Assembly: GCA_030655675.1 (NCBI GenBank) | Contig: JAUSPM010000248.1 | Location: forward strand, 1 to 16,052 | Length of the DNA: 16,052 nucleotides | Direction: 5' to 3' | DNA from: Methanosarcinaceae archaeon | GTDB lineage: Archaea; Halobacteriota; Methanosarcinia; Methanosarcinales; Methanosarcinaceae | Shown here: in pieces, positions 1 through 6,770 of the stretch | How the letters are laid out: each line of letters opens with the position of its first letter | Numbering within the stretch: position 1 is the stretch's first letter | Notes under the pieces: model-generated | Database searches by the model: none | Told to the model about the DNA's origin: nothing | Seen by the model: only the letters and a program-made list of their open reading frames with translations | Translations under genes and position numbers: made by a program

Positions 1-467
1 AATTGGCGTCCTTTTTCGTCATTTGTATTAACGATAGGATGACCTTCTTGGAAACGGTAGTAAAAATATGTATCTTGTTTTCCATAAGGGTGTTCATTCT
101 CGACTCTCTCATCGTGTAGCTGGAATCTTCCATTCTCGGAATAAAAAGATAGTGAATGGACAAGTGGTTGACTTCCTTTTGGATTAATAAAAACGACATC
201 GATGGTTGCAGCACTGTTTCGTTTTCCTTTCCAAATCCACTCTGAAGCACCACCACCTTTCCGAACCACTGCGCCTATATCCATAGGTGTTGCCCGCATC
301 AATGCCACTGCCTCAATCAAATTGGATTTTCCAACACCGTTGACACCAATAATAATATTTAGACTTTTAAGATCTATAGATGTAGTTTCAGGACCAAATG
401 AGAGGAAGTTTGTTAACTTAATCTGTTGCAGCAACCTTTTATTATCATCGGGAGATTTTTCAATCAT
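1..467 (-). CDS. AAA/RecF-like ATPase, N-terminal part (3' end outside window)
   Basis: The minus-strand reading frame opens at ATG 467 and stays open to the window edge, giving 155 N-terminal residues. A Walker A loop, GVNGVGKSN, lies at about residues 41-49, preceded by the beta-strand context IKLTNFLSFG that is typical of RecF/SMC-type and AAA_21 ATPases, where the N-terminus reads 'I.L.NFLSFG....I.L..LNIIIG.NG.GKSN'. After it comes LMRATPMDIGAVVRKGGGASEWIW, characteristic of the single-protein predicted ATPases of the COG4637/AAA_21 type. Walker B and the signature motif would lie beyond the window. A weak ribosome site (AAGGAA) sits about 8 nt before the ATG. It is divergent from cca. 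Known members are soluble ATPases of mostly unknown role; some act with defence nucleases, but no partner is visible here. The family call is firm, the biological role unknown. Confidence 0.85.
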   Translation of the reverse strand, partial: MIEKSPDDNKRLLQQIKLTNFLSFGPETTSIDLKSLNIIIGVNGVGKSNLIEAVALMRATPMDIGAVVRKGGGASEWIWKGKRNSAATIDVVFINPKGSQPLVHSLSFYSENGRFQLHDERVENEHPYGKQDTYFYYRFQEGHPIVNTNDEKGRQ

Positions 468-572
468 TATTAATTCCTTCGAAATGTTCTGTATCAATTG
501 CAATGGTTTTCAGTTTTTTTCAATAAACATCTGATTTATTCAATATTTGATTTTTTCTGCAAAGCATCTAAT

Positions 573-602
573 TATAATATAAGATATTATAATATAAGAT
601 AT
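573..602. repeat. 15-bp tandem repeat, two units
   Basis: The 15-mer TATAATATAAGATAT occurs twice in exact tandem (573-587 and 588-602), with a further partial unit. It is self-complementary in part (ATATTATAATAT). It lies in the AT-rich gap between the divergent ATPase gene and cca. It may be a slippage product or a protein-binding array; nothing else supports either. Confidence 0.8.
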
Positions 603-730
603 TATTTTACTAATTTAAACTATATTTATTTTTGTAAAGCGATTCCACAGATTCTATATGCTTTTATAGTAGATAAGTGGGATTTTTGATTTACGTGATT
701 ATATTATGTGATGTATCAGGAGGATAAAAC

Positions 731-805
731 ATGCTGCTTTGTAACAGCATGAGAATTATTTCCATAAATTATAACTTAAAAGAGATGCAACTGCATGTAC
801 AATAA
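731..805 (+). CDS. possible small ORF (24 aa) with strong Shine-Dalgarno
   Basis: AGGAGG at 718-723 lies 7 nt before ATG 731, one of the best ribosome-binding sites in the window. The frame runs 24 codons (MLLCNSMRIISINYNLKEMQ...) to TAA 803-805. A 7-bp perfect hairpin, CATGCTG/CAGCATG (730-736 and 745-751, loop CTTTGTAA), covers the start codon. A TATA-like CTTTTATAG (660-668) would give a short leader containing the ribosome site. No protein family is recognised, and the codon content is not informative at this length. It could be a real small protein, a leader ORF ahead of cca (41 nt from its start), or chance. Confidence 0.3.
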   Translation: MLLCNSMRIISINYNLKEMQLHVQ

Positions 806-845
806 AAATCCCCAATATAATCAAATCCTATAATGGTTACAACAA

Positions 846-2201
846 ATGAACAAAAACAACATCAAATCCCTAACAACCACAATTCTGAAAACAATTAAAC
901 CGACAGCAGATGAGCGAGCACTCCTGTCAACTGTTGCAGATGAACTGATCGAAAAAGTAAATTCCACAGCAGCCGGACAAAATATACCCGGCGTATCTGC
1001 TAAGTTGGTAGGTTCAGCCGCAAGAGGCACATGGATATCCGGCACACATGACCTTGATATGTTCATCACTTTTCCTGAAGAAACGAGCAGGGAAGAACTT
1101 GAAGAGTTTGGGTTATCGATCGCGAGAGAAGTTGCAATGGATGCAGATAGATCGGAAGAACGTTATGCTGAACATCCATACATCAATATGAGATACAGGG
1201 ATTTCGATGTTGATCTTGTGCCTTGTTTCAGGGTATCTTCAGCGGACAGAATCAAATCGGCAGTTGACCGCACGCCTTTTCACAACGAGTTCATAAAGCA
1301 GAACATCAACGGACTTGAGGACGATGTGCTTCTCCTCAAACAATTAATGCGAGGCGGCGGAGTGTATGGTTCAGAGTTACGAACACAGGGTTTTTCAGGT
1401 TATCTTACAGAACTTCTGGTCATCCATTTTGGCTCTTTTGATAAAGTTCTTGAAAGTGCATGTGACTGGAAACCCGGTCTTGTGATCGACATAAAAGAAC
1501 ACATTTCGTTGAAACACGCCGACCCTCTGGTCGTTGTGGACCCAACAGACCCAAAAAGGAATGTTGCAGCAGCACTTTCACTTGATAATTTCAGCAGGTT
1601 CATTGACATCTCACGCAGATTTATTCAAGATCCGACCGAAGATATGTTCTTCCCACCGCCGGCGTTAGAACTTACAGACCACGAATTTATCGAAAGGCTC
1701 AACATGCGAAAAAGTGCAATTGTGACTGTGGTATTCAAAACACCTGATGTTGTCGATGATGTGCTATATCCCCAATTGTACAAGATGGAACAGGCAACGG
1801 CAGCGTTGCTTGAAGATTATGATTTCAATATTATCAAGACAGGTTCATGGGCCGGTGATGATGTGGTTGTGCTTCTTGAACTGATGACATCAACGCTTCC
1901 TGATGTCAAGAAACATGTTGGTCCGCCGGTTTGGGTTCGCGCCCATGCCGAAATGTTCAAATCGAAATACGAGGGGTCAGATGATGTGTTCTCAATGTAT
2001 ATCGAAAATGGAAAGTATGTTGTAGAGATCCCGCGAAAGTATGCCGGTGCAAAGGAACTACTTGAAGCAAGACTTGGGATGTGTTCGCTTGGGAAACAGA
2101 TCACTGCGAGTGTGAGTGAAGGATTTGAGGTGCTCGAAGGTGAAGGGGTATTGAGGGTGAAGGAATCCGGTTTTCGTGTTTTTTTGAGGGGATGGGTTTG
2201 A
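846..2201 (+). CDS. cca: archaeal class I CCA-adding tRNA nucleotidyltransferase
   Basis: This enzyme adds or repairs the 3'-terminal CCA of tRNAs from CTP and ATP without a nucleic-acid template, in the cytoplasm. The 451-residue product has the usual length of archaeal CCA enzymes. The nucleotidyltransferase signature GSAARGTW is at residues 56-63, with the first two metal-binding carboxylates in DLD (Asp69, Asp71) and the third in DVDLVPCF (about Asp123). The central domain contains LMRGGGVYGSELRTQGFSGYL (around 168-188), the conserved archaeal block after the catalytic palm. The C-terminal part is the tail and body region. The start at 846 has no clear Shine-Dalgarno; an AATATAA box at 814-820 lies about 28 nt upstream, so the transcript may be leaderless. 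It is a single-gene unit, convergent with the toxin-antitoxin pair downstream. The identification is secure. Confidence 0.96.
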   Translation: MNKNNIKSLTTTILKTIKPTADERALLSTVADELIEKVNSTAAGQNIPGVSAKLVGSAARGTWISGTHDLDMFITFPEETSREELEEFGLSIAREVAMDADRSEERYAEHPYINMRYRDFDVDLVPCFRVSSADRIKSAVDRTPFHNEFIKQNINGLEDDVLLLKQLMRGGGVYGSELRTQGFSGYLTELLVIHFGSFDKVLESACDWKPGLVIDIKEHISLKHADPLVVVDPTDPKRNVAAALSLDNFSRFIDISRRFIQDPTEDMFFPPPALELTDHEFIERLNMRKSAIVTVVFKTPDVVDDVLYPQLYKMEQATAALLEDYDFNIIKTGSWAGDDVVVLLELMTSTLPDVKKHVGPPVWVRAHAEMFKSKYEGSDDVFSMYIENGKYVVEIPRKYAGAKELLEARLGMCSLGKQITASVSEGFEVLEGEGVLRVKESGFRVFLRGWV

Positions 2202-2216
2202 AAGTTTCTTTCAATC

Positions 2217-2250
2217 ATACTCGATGAAAATCCGTATTTTTATCGAGTGT
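2217..2250. terminator. long hairpin between convergent genes
   Basis: ACTCGATGAAAAT (2219-2231) pairs with ATTTTTATCGAGT (2236-2248) through a 4-nt CCGT loop, with one G:T wobble; two more outer pairs extend it to 2217-2250. It starts 15 nt after the cca stop and faces the convergent AbiE-like operon. The position fits a bidirectional 3'-end or RNA-stabilising structure. Archaeal termination usually relies on T-tracts, so the role as terminator is inference. Confidence 0.6.
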
Positions 2251-2332
2251 ACGCGACAACATGCGCATATCATTACAGCAAAGATTAATTCCCTTTTAAC
2301 GAAAGCGAGTCATCATCATTTAAAACTCCCAA

Positions 2333-3079
2333 CTACCTGTGGATAAGTGAGGGCATAAGTGCTTCAATATCGCCAACACCAAAATTTAGATTCAGATCCT
2401 CGACAGTTGCACCCCCCAACTCAAGGCGGTCGAGAATCATTTGTGATAGCATATCGCTGTACGCCATATCATGAAACTCATTGAAAAACGGAATTACTAT
2501 AGAATAGCGCTCCACAACTTCTTCAAGTCCGTTGAAGAAAAATGCGATCCATGCAGCACTCATATTATTGTCATTTTGCCAGATGATCTCTTCACGAATA
2601 ATGTCAAAGTCCAAACCCTGTAAGAACAGCAGATACATATCTTCACGGTCGCGCTCCCTTGAGGTGATACTCTTAAAGATGAAAATATCCTCCAGAGATA
2701 TCATGTTGATTGAAACTTTGTCCATTGAAAACAGATTCATGGCACGGTCTGTCATTGCATCGGATAGTTTTAATCCGCCGCATACTACACTTACGAATAT
2801 GTCCCACCTGAAACCGTCCTTATTTTCCATGATTGCACTTGCTTGCATCTGTTTATATGGTCCGCGAATAGCGGGGACCGAGTAACCCATTTGTGCAAGT
2901 GCAGATCTTAGCAGTTTAATATCGCTTTCTGACCTGACCACTACATCGATATCTTTGGTGGCATCTTTGAGATTTTGAAAACTCATTGAGCCGCCGCCAA
3001 TTAGGTAGAGGTTTACATGATTTGATAGTGCCCCGTCCAGTTTTTCAATTTCGTTTTTCAGGTATTTTTGATCAAACAT
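2333..3079 (-). CDS. AbiEii/DUF6036-like nucleotidyltransferase toxin
   Basis: The 248-residue protein has a minimal nucleotidyltransferase core: LIGGGSMSF (residues 26-34), then DIDVVV (Asp43, Asp45), a candidate third acid in RWDIF (Asp93), and later IFKSITSRERDREDMYLL (134-151). The last block matches the Lys...Arg...Asp motif that follows the core in AbiEii/MenT-type toxins. Known members transfer nucleotides to RNA targets such as tRNA; the substrate here is unknown. The start ATG overlaps the last 8 bp of the upstream regulator gene (ATGTTTGA), with GGTGA just upstream inside that gene, so translation is probably coupled. The pair has the type IV AbiE layout: regulator/antitoxin first, nucleotidyltransferase second. 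The fold is clear; the toxin role rests on gene context and motifs. Confidence 0.8.
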   Translation of the reverse strand: MFDQKYLKNEIEKLDGALSNHVNLYLIGGGSMSFQNLKDATKDIDVVVRSESDIKLLRSALAQMGYSVPAIRGPYKQMQASAIMENKDGFRWDIFVSVVCGGLKLSDAMTDRAMNLFSMDKVSINMISLEDIFIFKSITSRERDREDMYLLFLQGLDFDIIREEIIWQNDNNMSAAWIAFFFNGLEEVVERYSIVIPFFNEFHDMAYSDMLSQMILDRLELGGATVEDLNLNFGVGDIEALMPSLIHR

Positions 3080-3992
3080 TTTTCACCACAACCATGCTGT
3101 TGAACAAGTCAATATACTCATTCCACGGAAGTACAGTATTACTGTTCTTCTCTTTTGTCCTTTGATATTCCAGAAGTGACTCAATATGTTTATCCAGATC
3201 ATAGTGCCTGCCCACTTTCAACAGGTCTATTGCACCGGATTGATTGGCAAGGAACATGGCATAGGAATTGTAAGTAGGGTTTTGTGGGTCTATGAGTATT
3301 GTGTGAATAATGTTGTCTTCCACCCTCAACCGACGTTTGCTATGGAAATAGTATCGTGTTGTAGTTATCATCTGAAGGTTGTATCCGGGGAATACTGCTG
3401 TTGCAGTTGGGTGTATATTCTGTTCATCACTCCCCCCAAGATCCGTCTGTGTCTTAAACAGGAATTCGGGACCGCGCTGCCACAGAATTATCGCATCATC
3501 TGCAATGTCGCAGAGAAGTTGGTTTGCTGCAAATCGCCAGTAGTTGTTTACAAGATCCACGATTTGACGATGGCGTTTGTTCATTATGAATCTCCCTTTT
3601 TCTTTGAGCACTATGCCGTATCCGGATAGATTTTTGAGTGATGTTGAAACTGTGTGGCGGTTAAGTCCGGTAATTGCAGCGATTTCTGTGATATTGTGAG
3701 GATGCGTTAGTACACTTAAGACTTCCATTGGGGAATTGGCAAATAATTTTTCTACCGGCAGTCGGGGGTATTCCTTAAGAATATCTTCCAGTGAGCGTGC
3801 ATGAAGTGTATTTGAGCGTTTGACAAGTACCTTTTTGCCATCTCGTTGTTTTTCGGCAAGCCCTTCCACCACAAGTAAGGATACGGCTGTAGATACTGTA
3901 GAGTGGTCAAGTCCGAGCAGGTCGGCTATCTCGGATATGGAAATTGGTTTTTTAAGTTCCCTGAATATTACAAGAGTGGTGGCATTTACCAT
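3072..3992 (-). CDS. tandem winged-helix regulator, AbiEi-like antitoxin
   Basis: This 306-residue protein has two helix-turn-helix units: residues about 17-60 (ISISEIADLLGLDHSTVST) and about 97-140 (NITEIAAITGLNRHTVSTS). The two recognition helices are similar, pointing to internal duplication. A C-terminal domain of roughly 150 residues follows (RYYFHSKRRLRVEDNIIHTILID), with no recognised catalytic motif. AbiEi antitoxins combine an N-terminal winged helix that represses the operon with a C-terminal domain that neutralises AbiEii; this layout matches, although the double winged helix is an archaeal variant. The gene overlaps the nucleotidyltransferase gene by 8 bp. TTTATATA (4016-4023 on the minus strand) lies 24-31 nt upstream of the ATG, predicting a leaderless mRNA. 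The DNA-binding call is strong; the antitoxin role is inferred from context. Confidence 0.75.
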   Translation of the reverse strand: MVNATTLVIFRELKKPISISEIADLLGLDHSTVSTAVSLLVVEGLAEKQRDGKKVLVKRSNTLHARSLEDILKEYPRLPVEKLFANSPMEVLSVLTHPHNITEIAAITGLNRHTVSTSLKNLSGYGIVLKEKGRFIMNKRHRQIVDLVNNYWRFAANQLLCDIADDAIILWQRGPEFLFKTQTDLGGSDEQNIHPTATAVFPGYNLQMITTTRYYFHSKRRLRVEDNIIHTILIDPQNPTYNSYAMFLANQSGAIDLLKVGRHYDLDKHIESLLEYQRTKEKNSNTVLPWNEYIDLFNSMVVVKNV

Positions 3993-4002
3993 ATTGGATA
4001 AT

Positions 4003-4023
4003 TATGATAAAATCATATATAAA
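4003..4023 (-). promoter_or_regulatory. promoter and probable operator of the AbiE-like operon
   Basis: The perfect inverted repeat TATGAT-AAA-ATCATA (4003-4017) overlaps the edge of the minus-strand TATA box TTTATATA (4016-4023) and ends about 10 nt from the start codon at 3992. A repressor bound there would block the preinitiation complex. Autoregulation through inverted repeats at the promoter is known for AbiEi proteins; its use here is inference. Confidence 0.6.
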
Positions 4024-4059
4024 TGTTGTTGGTATTATTGGACATATTAGTTGGCAATC

Positions 4060-4077
4060 AAGTTATAGGTATAACTT
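4060..4077. promoter_or_regulatory. 18-bp palindrome, possible second operator
   Basis: AAGTTATA-GG-TATAACTT is a perfect 8-bp inverted repeat with a 2-bp centre, about 70 bp upstream of the AbiEi-like start and directly before the first 34-bp dispersed repeat. It could be a distal operator or the edge of the repeat. No other evidence. Confidence 0.4.
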
Positions 4078-4078
4078 C

Positions 4079-4132
4079 AGCACGACCGCACCGCAAGGAC
4101 GAGCGAAGCGAGTGGAGAAAGTACGCGGTGGC
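4079..4132 (+). repeat. GC-rich dispersed hairpin repeat, copy 1
   Basis: The first 34 bp (4079-4112; beginning AGCACGACCGCACCGC and ending GAGCGAAGCGAG) match 5141-5174 at 33 of 34 positions. A closing arm GCGGTG (4125-4130) pairs with CACCGC (4089-4094); the intervening sequence differs from copy 2, so the stem is kept while the loop varies. Such GCGAAGCGAG-type repeats occur across Methanosarcina-like genomes. It precedes the UPF0175 antitoxin gene. Confidence 0.8.
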
Positions 4133-4245
4133 GTGACTGTTAGTATTACTGCGGAAAAAACGAAGCGTCAGCTGCGGAGTTTGGTGAGCAGTTATACGAC
4201 GTATATTTTGCGAAAACTCATTTTAAATATCACCCTGTAACAATG

Positions 4246-4254
4246 TTTAAATGC
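4246..4254 (+). promoter_or_regulatory. TATA box of the UPF0175 antitoxin gene
   Basis: TTTAAATGC is centred about 28 nt before the preferred ATG at 4278, the spacing expected for leaderless archaeal transcription. This supports the start at 4278 over the in-frame ATG at 4251, which lies inside the promoter. Confidence 0.5.
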
Positions 4255-4277
4255 ATAAACACCATAATTTGGTATAT

Positions 4278-4598
4278 ATGAGTATTGTAAGTTTGCCAAC
4301 AGCCATCGAAAACGAGATTAGTGCGCTGGTTAAAGGTGGTTATTTCAGGAGTAAGGACAGTTTCATTGAAGAATCTGTTAAGTACATGCTGGTTAGCCGT
4401 GGTGATCTTAAAATAAATGCTGCTGTCGAGATGTATCGATCTAAAGACGTAAGTCTTGCCAGAGCCGCAGAAGTGGCAGGCATGTCGATCTTTGAGTTCA
4501 AGGAGATCTTGAAAACAAGAGGAATTATGATGGTTGTTGAAACACCATCTAAAGAAGAAATTGACAGTCAGATCAAAAAAATGGAAAATGCACGATGA
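4278..4598 (+). CDS. UPF0175-family antitoxin (VapB-like)
   Basis: The 106-residue protein begins MSIVSLPTAIENEI, a ribbon-helix-helix-like DNA-binding segment (SLP...I...V..G.F.SKDSFI). The UPF0175 helix-turn-helix follows: AAVEMYRSKDVSLARAAEVAG and MSIFEFKEIL (about residues 50-85). UPF0175 proteins are usually encoded just before a PIN-like DUF3368 nuclease and are thought to neutralise it and repress the operon. Here the stop overlaps the next start (ATGA, 4595-4598), as expected for a coupled antitoxin-toxin pair, but the toxin is broken. An upstream in-frame ATG (4251) would add nine residues but falls in the TATA region. Family and pairing are clear; the partner is no longer functional as sequenced. 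Confidence 0.82.
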   Translation: MSIVSLPTAIENEISALVKGGYFRSKDSFIEESVKYMLVSRGDLKINAAVEMYRSKDVSLARAAEVAGMSIFEFKEILKTRGIMMVVETPSKEEIDSQIKKMENAR

Positions 4599-5106
4599 TG
4601 CATATCCTTTTTGATACGGATATACTATCTACTTTTGCAAAGGCTGATGCAATTCAACACCTTGAGGCACTTTTTTCCAGTGACCGATTGTTGATTACGC
4701 ATGAAGTTTATTCTGAATTGAAAATGCGTATTTGTATAGCTGGTGCAGTACTGTGGTGCAGAGTGTTTAATGAGTGCATGATAAAAACGATTCTACAATC
4801 CGCGCATGCGCGGCGTTGCCCTGCATACACATCGAATTTTCAATTGCTTCCAACGCATTCCACAATTTTTTCGTACACATTTTACTAACGATTTCGATTA
4901 TTCAATTTAGTATGTATGAAACATGCCGCCTGCGGGCGGTCGCATTGTTTTTGGTTTCAAATCGAACAATTTCATTTGCGCAGTCATTTTAAAACAGCTA
5001 TACAAATACGAAAATGCTAAAGGGGAAAGTTGAGGCACTCATGGGCACCATGGAGCAGGCGGACAATATGATGATAAAGAACAGAGATATTGTTTTTGAG
5101 TCATAG
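4595..5106 (+). pseudogene. DUF3368/PIN-like toxin remnant, deleted and MITE-interrupted
   Basis: The 5' part encodes MHILFDTDILSTFAKADAI and DRLLITHEVYSELK, the N-terminus of a PIN-fold nuclease with its first Asp residues. After codon 44 the frame runs into an inserted element. Beyond it, in the original frame once one 8-bp duplication is removed, the sequence resumes at 5017 with MLKGKVEALMGTMEQADNMM and IKNRDIVFES, stopping at TAG 5104-5106; this resembles the C-terminus of DUF3368 proteins. Joined, the pieces give only about 74 residues against roughly 150 for the family, so the middle with the remaining catalytic acids was also lost. The start overlaps the antitoxin stop. The toxin is almost certainly inactive. 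The interruption is seen directly; the internal deletion is inferred from family length. Confidence 0.8.
4728..5009. mobile_element. 282-bp MITE with 15-bp perfect TIRs
   Basis: The left end GTATTTGTATAGCTG (4728-4742) is the exact reverse complement of the right end CAGCTATACAAATAC (4995-5009). GAAAATGC flanks both ends (4720-4727 and 5010-5017), an 8-bp target-site duplication. The interior has no credible ORF. It contains a 14-bp perfect palindrome, CCGCGCATGCGCGG (4800-4813), and a GC hairpin CCGCC-TGC-GGGCGG (4926-4939). This is the structure of a non-autonomous miniature element moved in trans. An 8-bp duplication fits several transposase families (for example IS1595, IS6, IS66), so the parent cannot be named. 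Confidence 0.85.
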
Positions 5107-5140
5107 CCAGATACTTTTTGTTGATATATCTTGCAACCAA

Positions 5141-5193
5141 AGCACGGCCGCACCGCAAGGACGAGCGAAGCGAGAACTGAAGTGTGCGGTGGC
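5141..5193 (+). repeat. GC-rich dispersed hairpin repeat, copy 2
   Basis: This is the same orientation and 33/34 identity over 5141-5174 with copy 1 at 4079. The closing arm TGCGGTG (5185-5191) pairs with CACCGCA (5151-5157). It lies 34 bp after the end of the broken toxin gene, so copies 1 and 2 bracket the antitoxin/toxin module as direct repeats. Confidence 0.8.
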
Positions 5194-5254
5194 ACAACCC
5201 TGCAAGAGCATCGTTAAACTCAAACCTTTATATCACAAAAACACAATACTCCCC

Positions 5255-5320
5255 TACAAGAAAATCTTCGCTGACGCTCAGATTTACTTGGAGTACATAA
5301 TTTTTACAAATTATATACAA
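5255..5320 (+). repeat. TATA-carrying dispersed repeat, copy A (promoter of the M42 gene)
   Basis: The sequence runs ACAAGAAAATCTTCGCTGAC, then GCTCAGATTTACTTGG, then an AT-rich inverted repeat ending ATTATATACAA. It matches copy C nearly base for base, copy B on the other strand, and copies D and E more loosely. TATATA (5312-5317) lies about 37 nt before the aminopeptidase ATG at 5352, the right place for its promoter. Confidence 0.8.
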
Positions 5321-5351
5321 ATCAAAAATTCAAATAATCAAAATTCAAAAG

Positions 5352-6416
5352 ATGGTCATCATGGAACAACTACAAAAATTACTCGAAAAACTCTCCAACG
5401 CCCACGGAATATCAGGTTCAGAGGGCAGCATAAGGGACATTATGGAAGAAGAGATCAGACCATACGTCGATGAGATCAGGACTGACAAGATGGGCAACCT
5501 CATAGCAACAAAAAAAGGCACAGGTCCAACTATCATGCTCGCAGCCCACATGGACGAGATCGGGTTGATGGTCAAATACATCGACGACAACGGTTTTTTG
5601 AGATTCGTCAAGATCGGAGGTTGGTTCGATCCGACTCTCCACAGCCAGCGTGTTATCGTACACACAAAGAACGGACCGCTCACAGGTGTCATTGGTTCAA
5701 AACCTCCGCATGTAATGAAAGATGATGACAAGAAGAAACCTGTCAAAGCGGATGACATGTTCATTGATATTGGTGCAAAAGACAAAGCGGATGCTGAAAA
5801 TTTAGGCGTTGAAGTTGGTACTCCAATCTCACTTGACAGGCAATTTGCAACACTTGCGAATGGAAAGGTCACAGGAAAGGCATTCGACAACCGTGCCGGC
5901 GTGGCAATGCTTATCGATGCGATGAGACAGTTATCCAAGATGGATGTAAAAGCCACGGTATATGCCGTCGGGACCGTGCAGGAAGAAGTTGGACTTAAAG
6001 GTGCACGCACATCTGCATTCGGACTTAACCCTGATGTGGCGATTGCAACCGATGTCACTATTCCTGGTGACCACCCCGGGATCGAGAAAAAGGATTCCGC
6101 ACTTGAGATCGGAAAAGGTCCTGTGATAACCATTGTCGATGGTGCCGGTCGTGGATTGATGGCTTCTCCATTGGTAATAAAATGGCTCAGGGATGCTGCT
6201 GAATCCAACAATATCCCACACCAGATGGATGTCGGAGATGGCGGCACAACCGATGCGACATCGATACACCTGACACGCGAGGGAATCCCTTCAAGCGTTA
6301 TCAGTGTACCTACACGTTACATCCACTCGCCTGTTGAAGTGATCGATATATCTGATTTGCAGGCAAGTGCAAACCTGATCGTAAAAGCGGTTGAGATCGC
6401 TGACAAGTACTTTTAG
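5352..6416 (+). CDS. M42-family metalloaminopeptidase (TET/glutamyl aminopeptidase type)
   Basis: This is a cytoplasmic dinuclear-metal aminopeptidase that removes N-terminal residues from peptides released by proteasomes; M42 members usually form dodecameric tetrahedra. All expected ligands are visible: His66 and Asp68 in AAHMDEIG, Asp179 in KAFDNRAG, Glu211-Glu212 in VQEEVGLKGA (catalytic base and ligand), Asp234 in IATDVTIPGDHPG, and His325 in TRYIHSPVEV. The length of 354 residues is normal for the family. The first codons are ATG GTC ATC ATG, so translation could begin at 5352 or at 5361 (Met4); neither has a strong ribosome site. The gene is monocistronic, with its TATA box supplied by repeat copy A. 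Older databases call such proteins cellulase/endoglucanase M, which is a misnomer. Confidence 0.93.
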   Translation: MVIMEQLQKLLEKLSNAHGISGSEGSIRDIMEEEIRPYVDEIRTDKMGNLIATKKGTGPTIMLAAHMDEIGLMVKYIDDNGFLRFVKIGGWFDPTLHSQRVIVHTKNGPLTGVIGSKPPHVMKDDDKKKPVKADDMFIDIGAKDKADAENLGVEVGTPISLDRQFATLANGKVTGKAFDNRAGVAMLIDAMRQLSKMDVKATVYAVGTVQEEVGLKGARTSAFGLNPDVAIATDVTIPGDHPGIEKKDSALEIGKGPVITIVDGAGRGLMASPLVIKWLRDAAESNNIPHQMDVGDGGTTDATSIHLTREGIPSSVISVPTRYIHSPVEVIDISDLQASANLIVKAVEIADKYF

Positions 6417-6456
6417 GCAGGCATAGTTAGTTCGGGGAAGATGGAAATAATTTTTC

Positions 6457-6585
6457 ACCGCTGAGTACACTCACCACCTATGGTGTTGAGTGCCTGCTAC
6501 GCCAACAAGGCGTGCAGGTCGCAGAGAACGCAGAGTTGTTAATTGGTTTGCAACTTCTCTCTGCGCTCTCCGCGTCCTCTGCGGT
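6457..6585. repeat. structured repeat folding as a three-armed cloverleaf
   Basis: The closing stem is ACCGCTGAG (6457-6465) with CTCTGCGGT (6577-6585), one mismatch. Inside are three successive hairpins: CACTCACCACC/GGTGTTGAGTG (6468-6492, one mismatch); CCTGCtACGCC/GGCGTGCAGG (6493-6518, one bulge); and GCAGAGAACGCAGAG/CTCTGCGCTCTCCGC (6521-6535 with 6559-6573, two mismatches). The CGCAGAG..CTCTGCG sequence resembles a dispersed repeat seen in many prokaryotic genomes. It is not a tRNA: no acceptor end or conserved tRNA bases. It follows the aminopeptidase gene by 40 bp. The remaining DNA up to 6770 holds only AT-rich promoter-like sequence. Confidence 0.75.
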
Positions 6586-6699
6586 TAATTATTTGTATAT
6601 AATCGACATCAGAAATGATTACTGAAAAATTGGACAATGCCCCTTGCGGCATATCGCTACATATATATTAGATGGATGTATCGAAATACCCTACCTGTA

Positions 6700-6720
6700 C
6701 TTATATACGATATTTATACT
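6700..6720 (+). promoter_or_regulatory. promoter region of cimA/leuA-like gene
   Basis: TTATATAC (about 6701-6708) and TTTATACT (about 6713-6720) are TATA-like. The second predicts transcription starting near 6742, followed by GTGAGGG at 6737-6743. This leaves a leader of about 30 nt before the TTG at 6771, or almost none before an ATT at 6744. Confidence 0.45.
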
Positions 6721-6770
6721 AAATCATAAAACCCACGTGAGGGATTGCATTTTTCGAAAATATTAAATTT

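Noticed and set aside
202..534. 110-aa plus-strand ORF
   Set aside because: It is the antisense shadow of the ATPase gene, which has a clear Walker A motif on the minus strand.
4004..4240. 78-aa ORF with a TTAPQGRAKR peptide
   Set aside because: It is the translation of the dispersed GC-rich repeat; the same peptide type appears at copy 2, so it is not a gene.
5090..5473. 127-aa ORF crossing repeats into the aminopeptidase gene
   Set aside because: It is made of repeat copy 2, repeat copy A and an out-of-frame part of the M42 gene.
6457..6585. tRNA or tRNA-like gene
   Set aside because: Cloverleaf-like pairing but arm lengths, conserved bases and acceptor end do not fit a tRNA.
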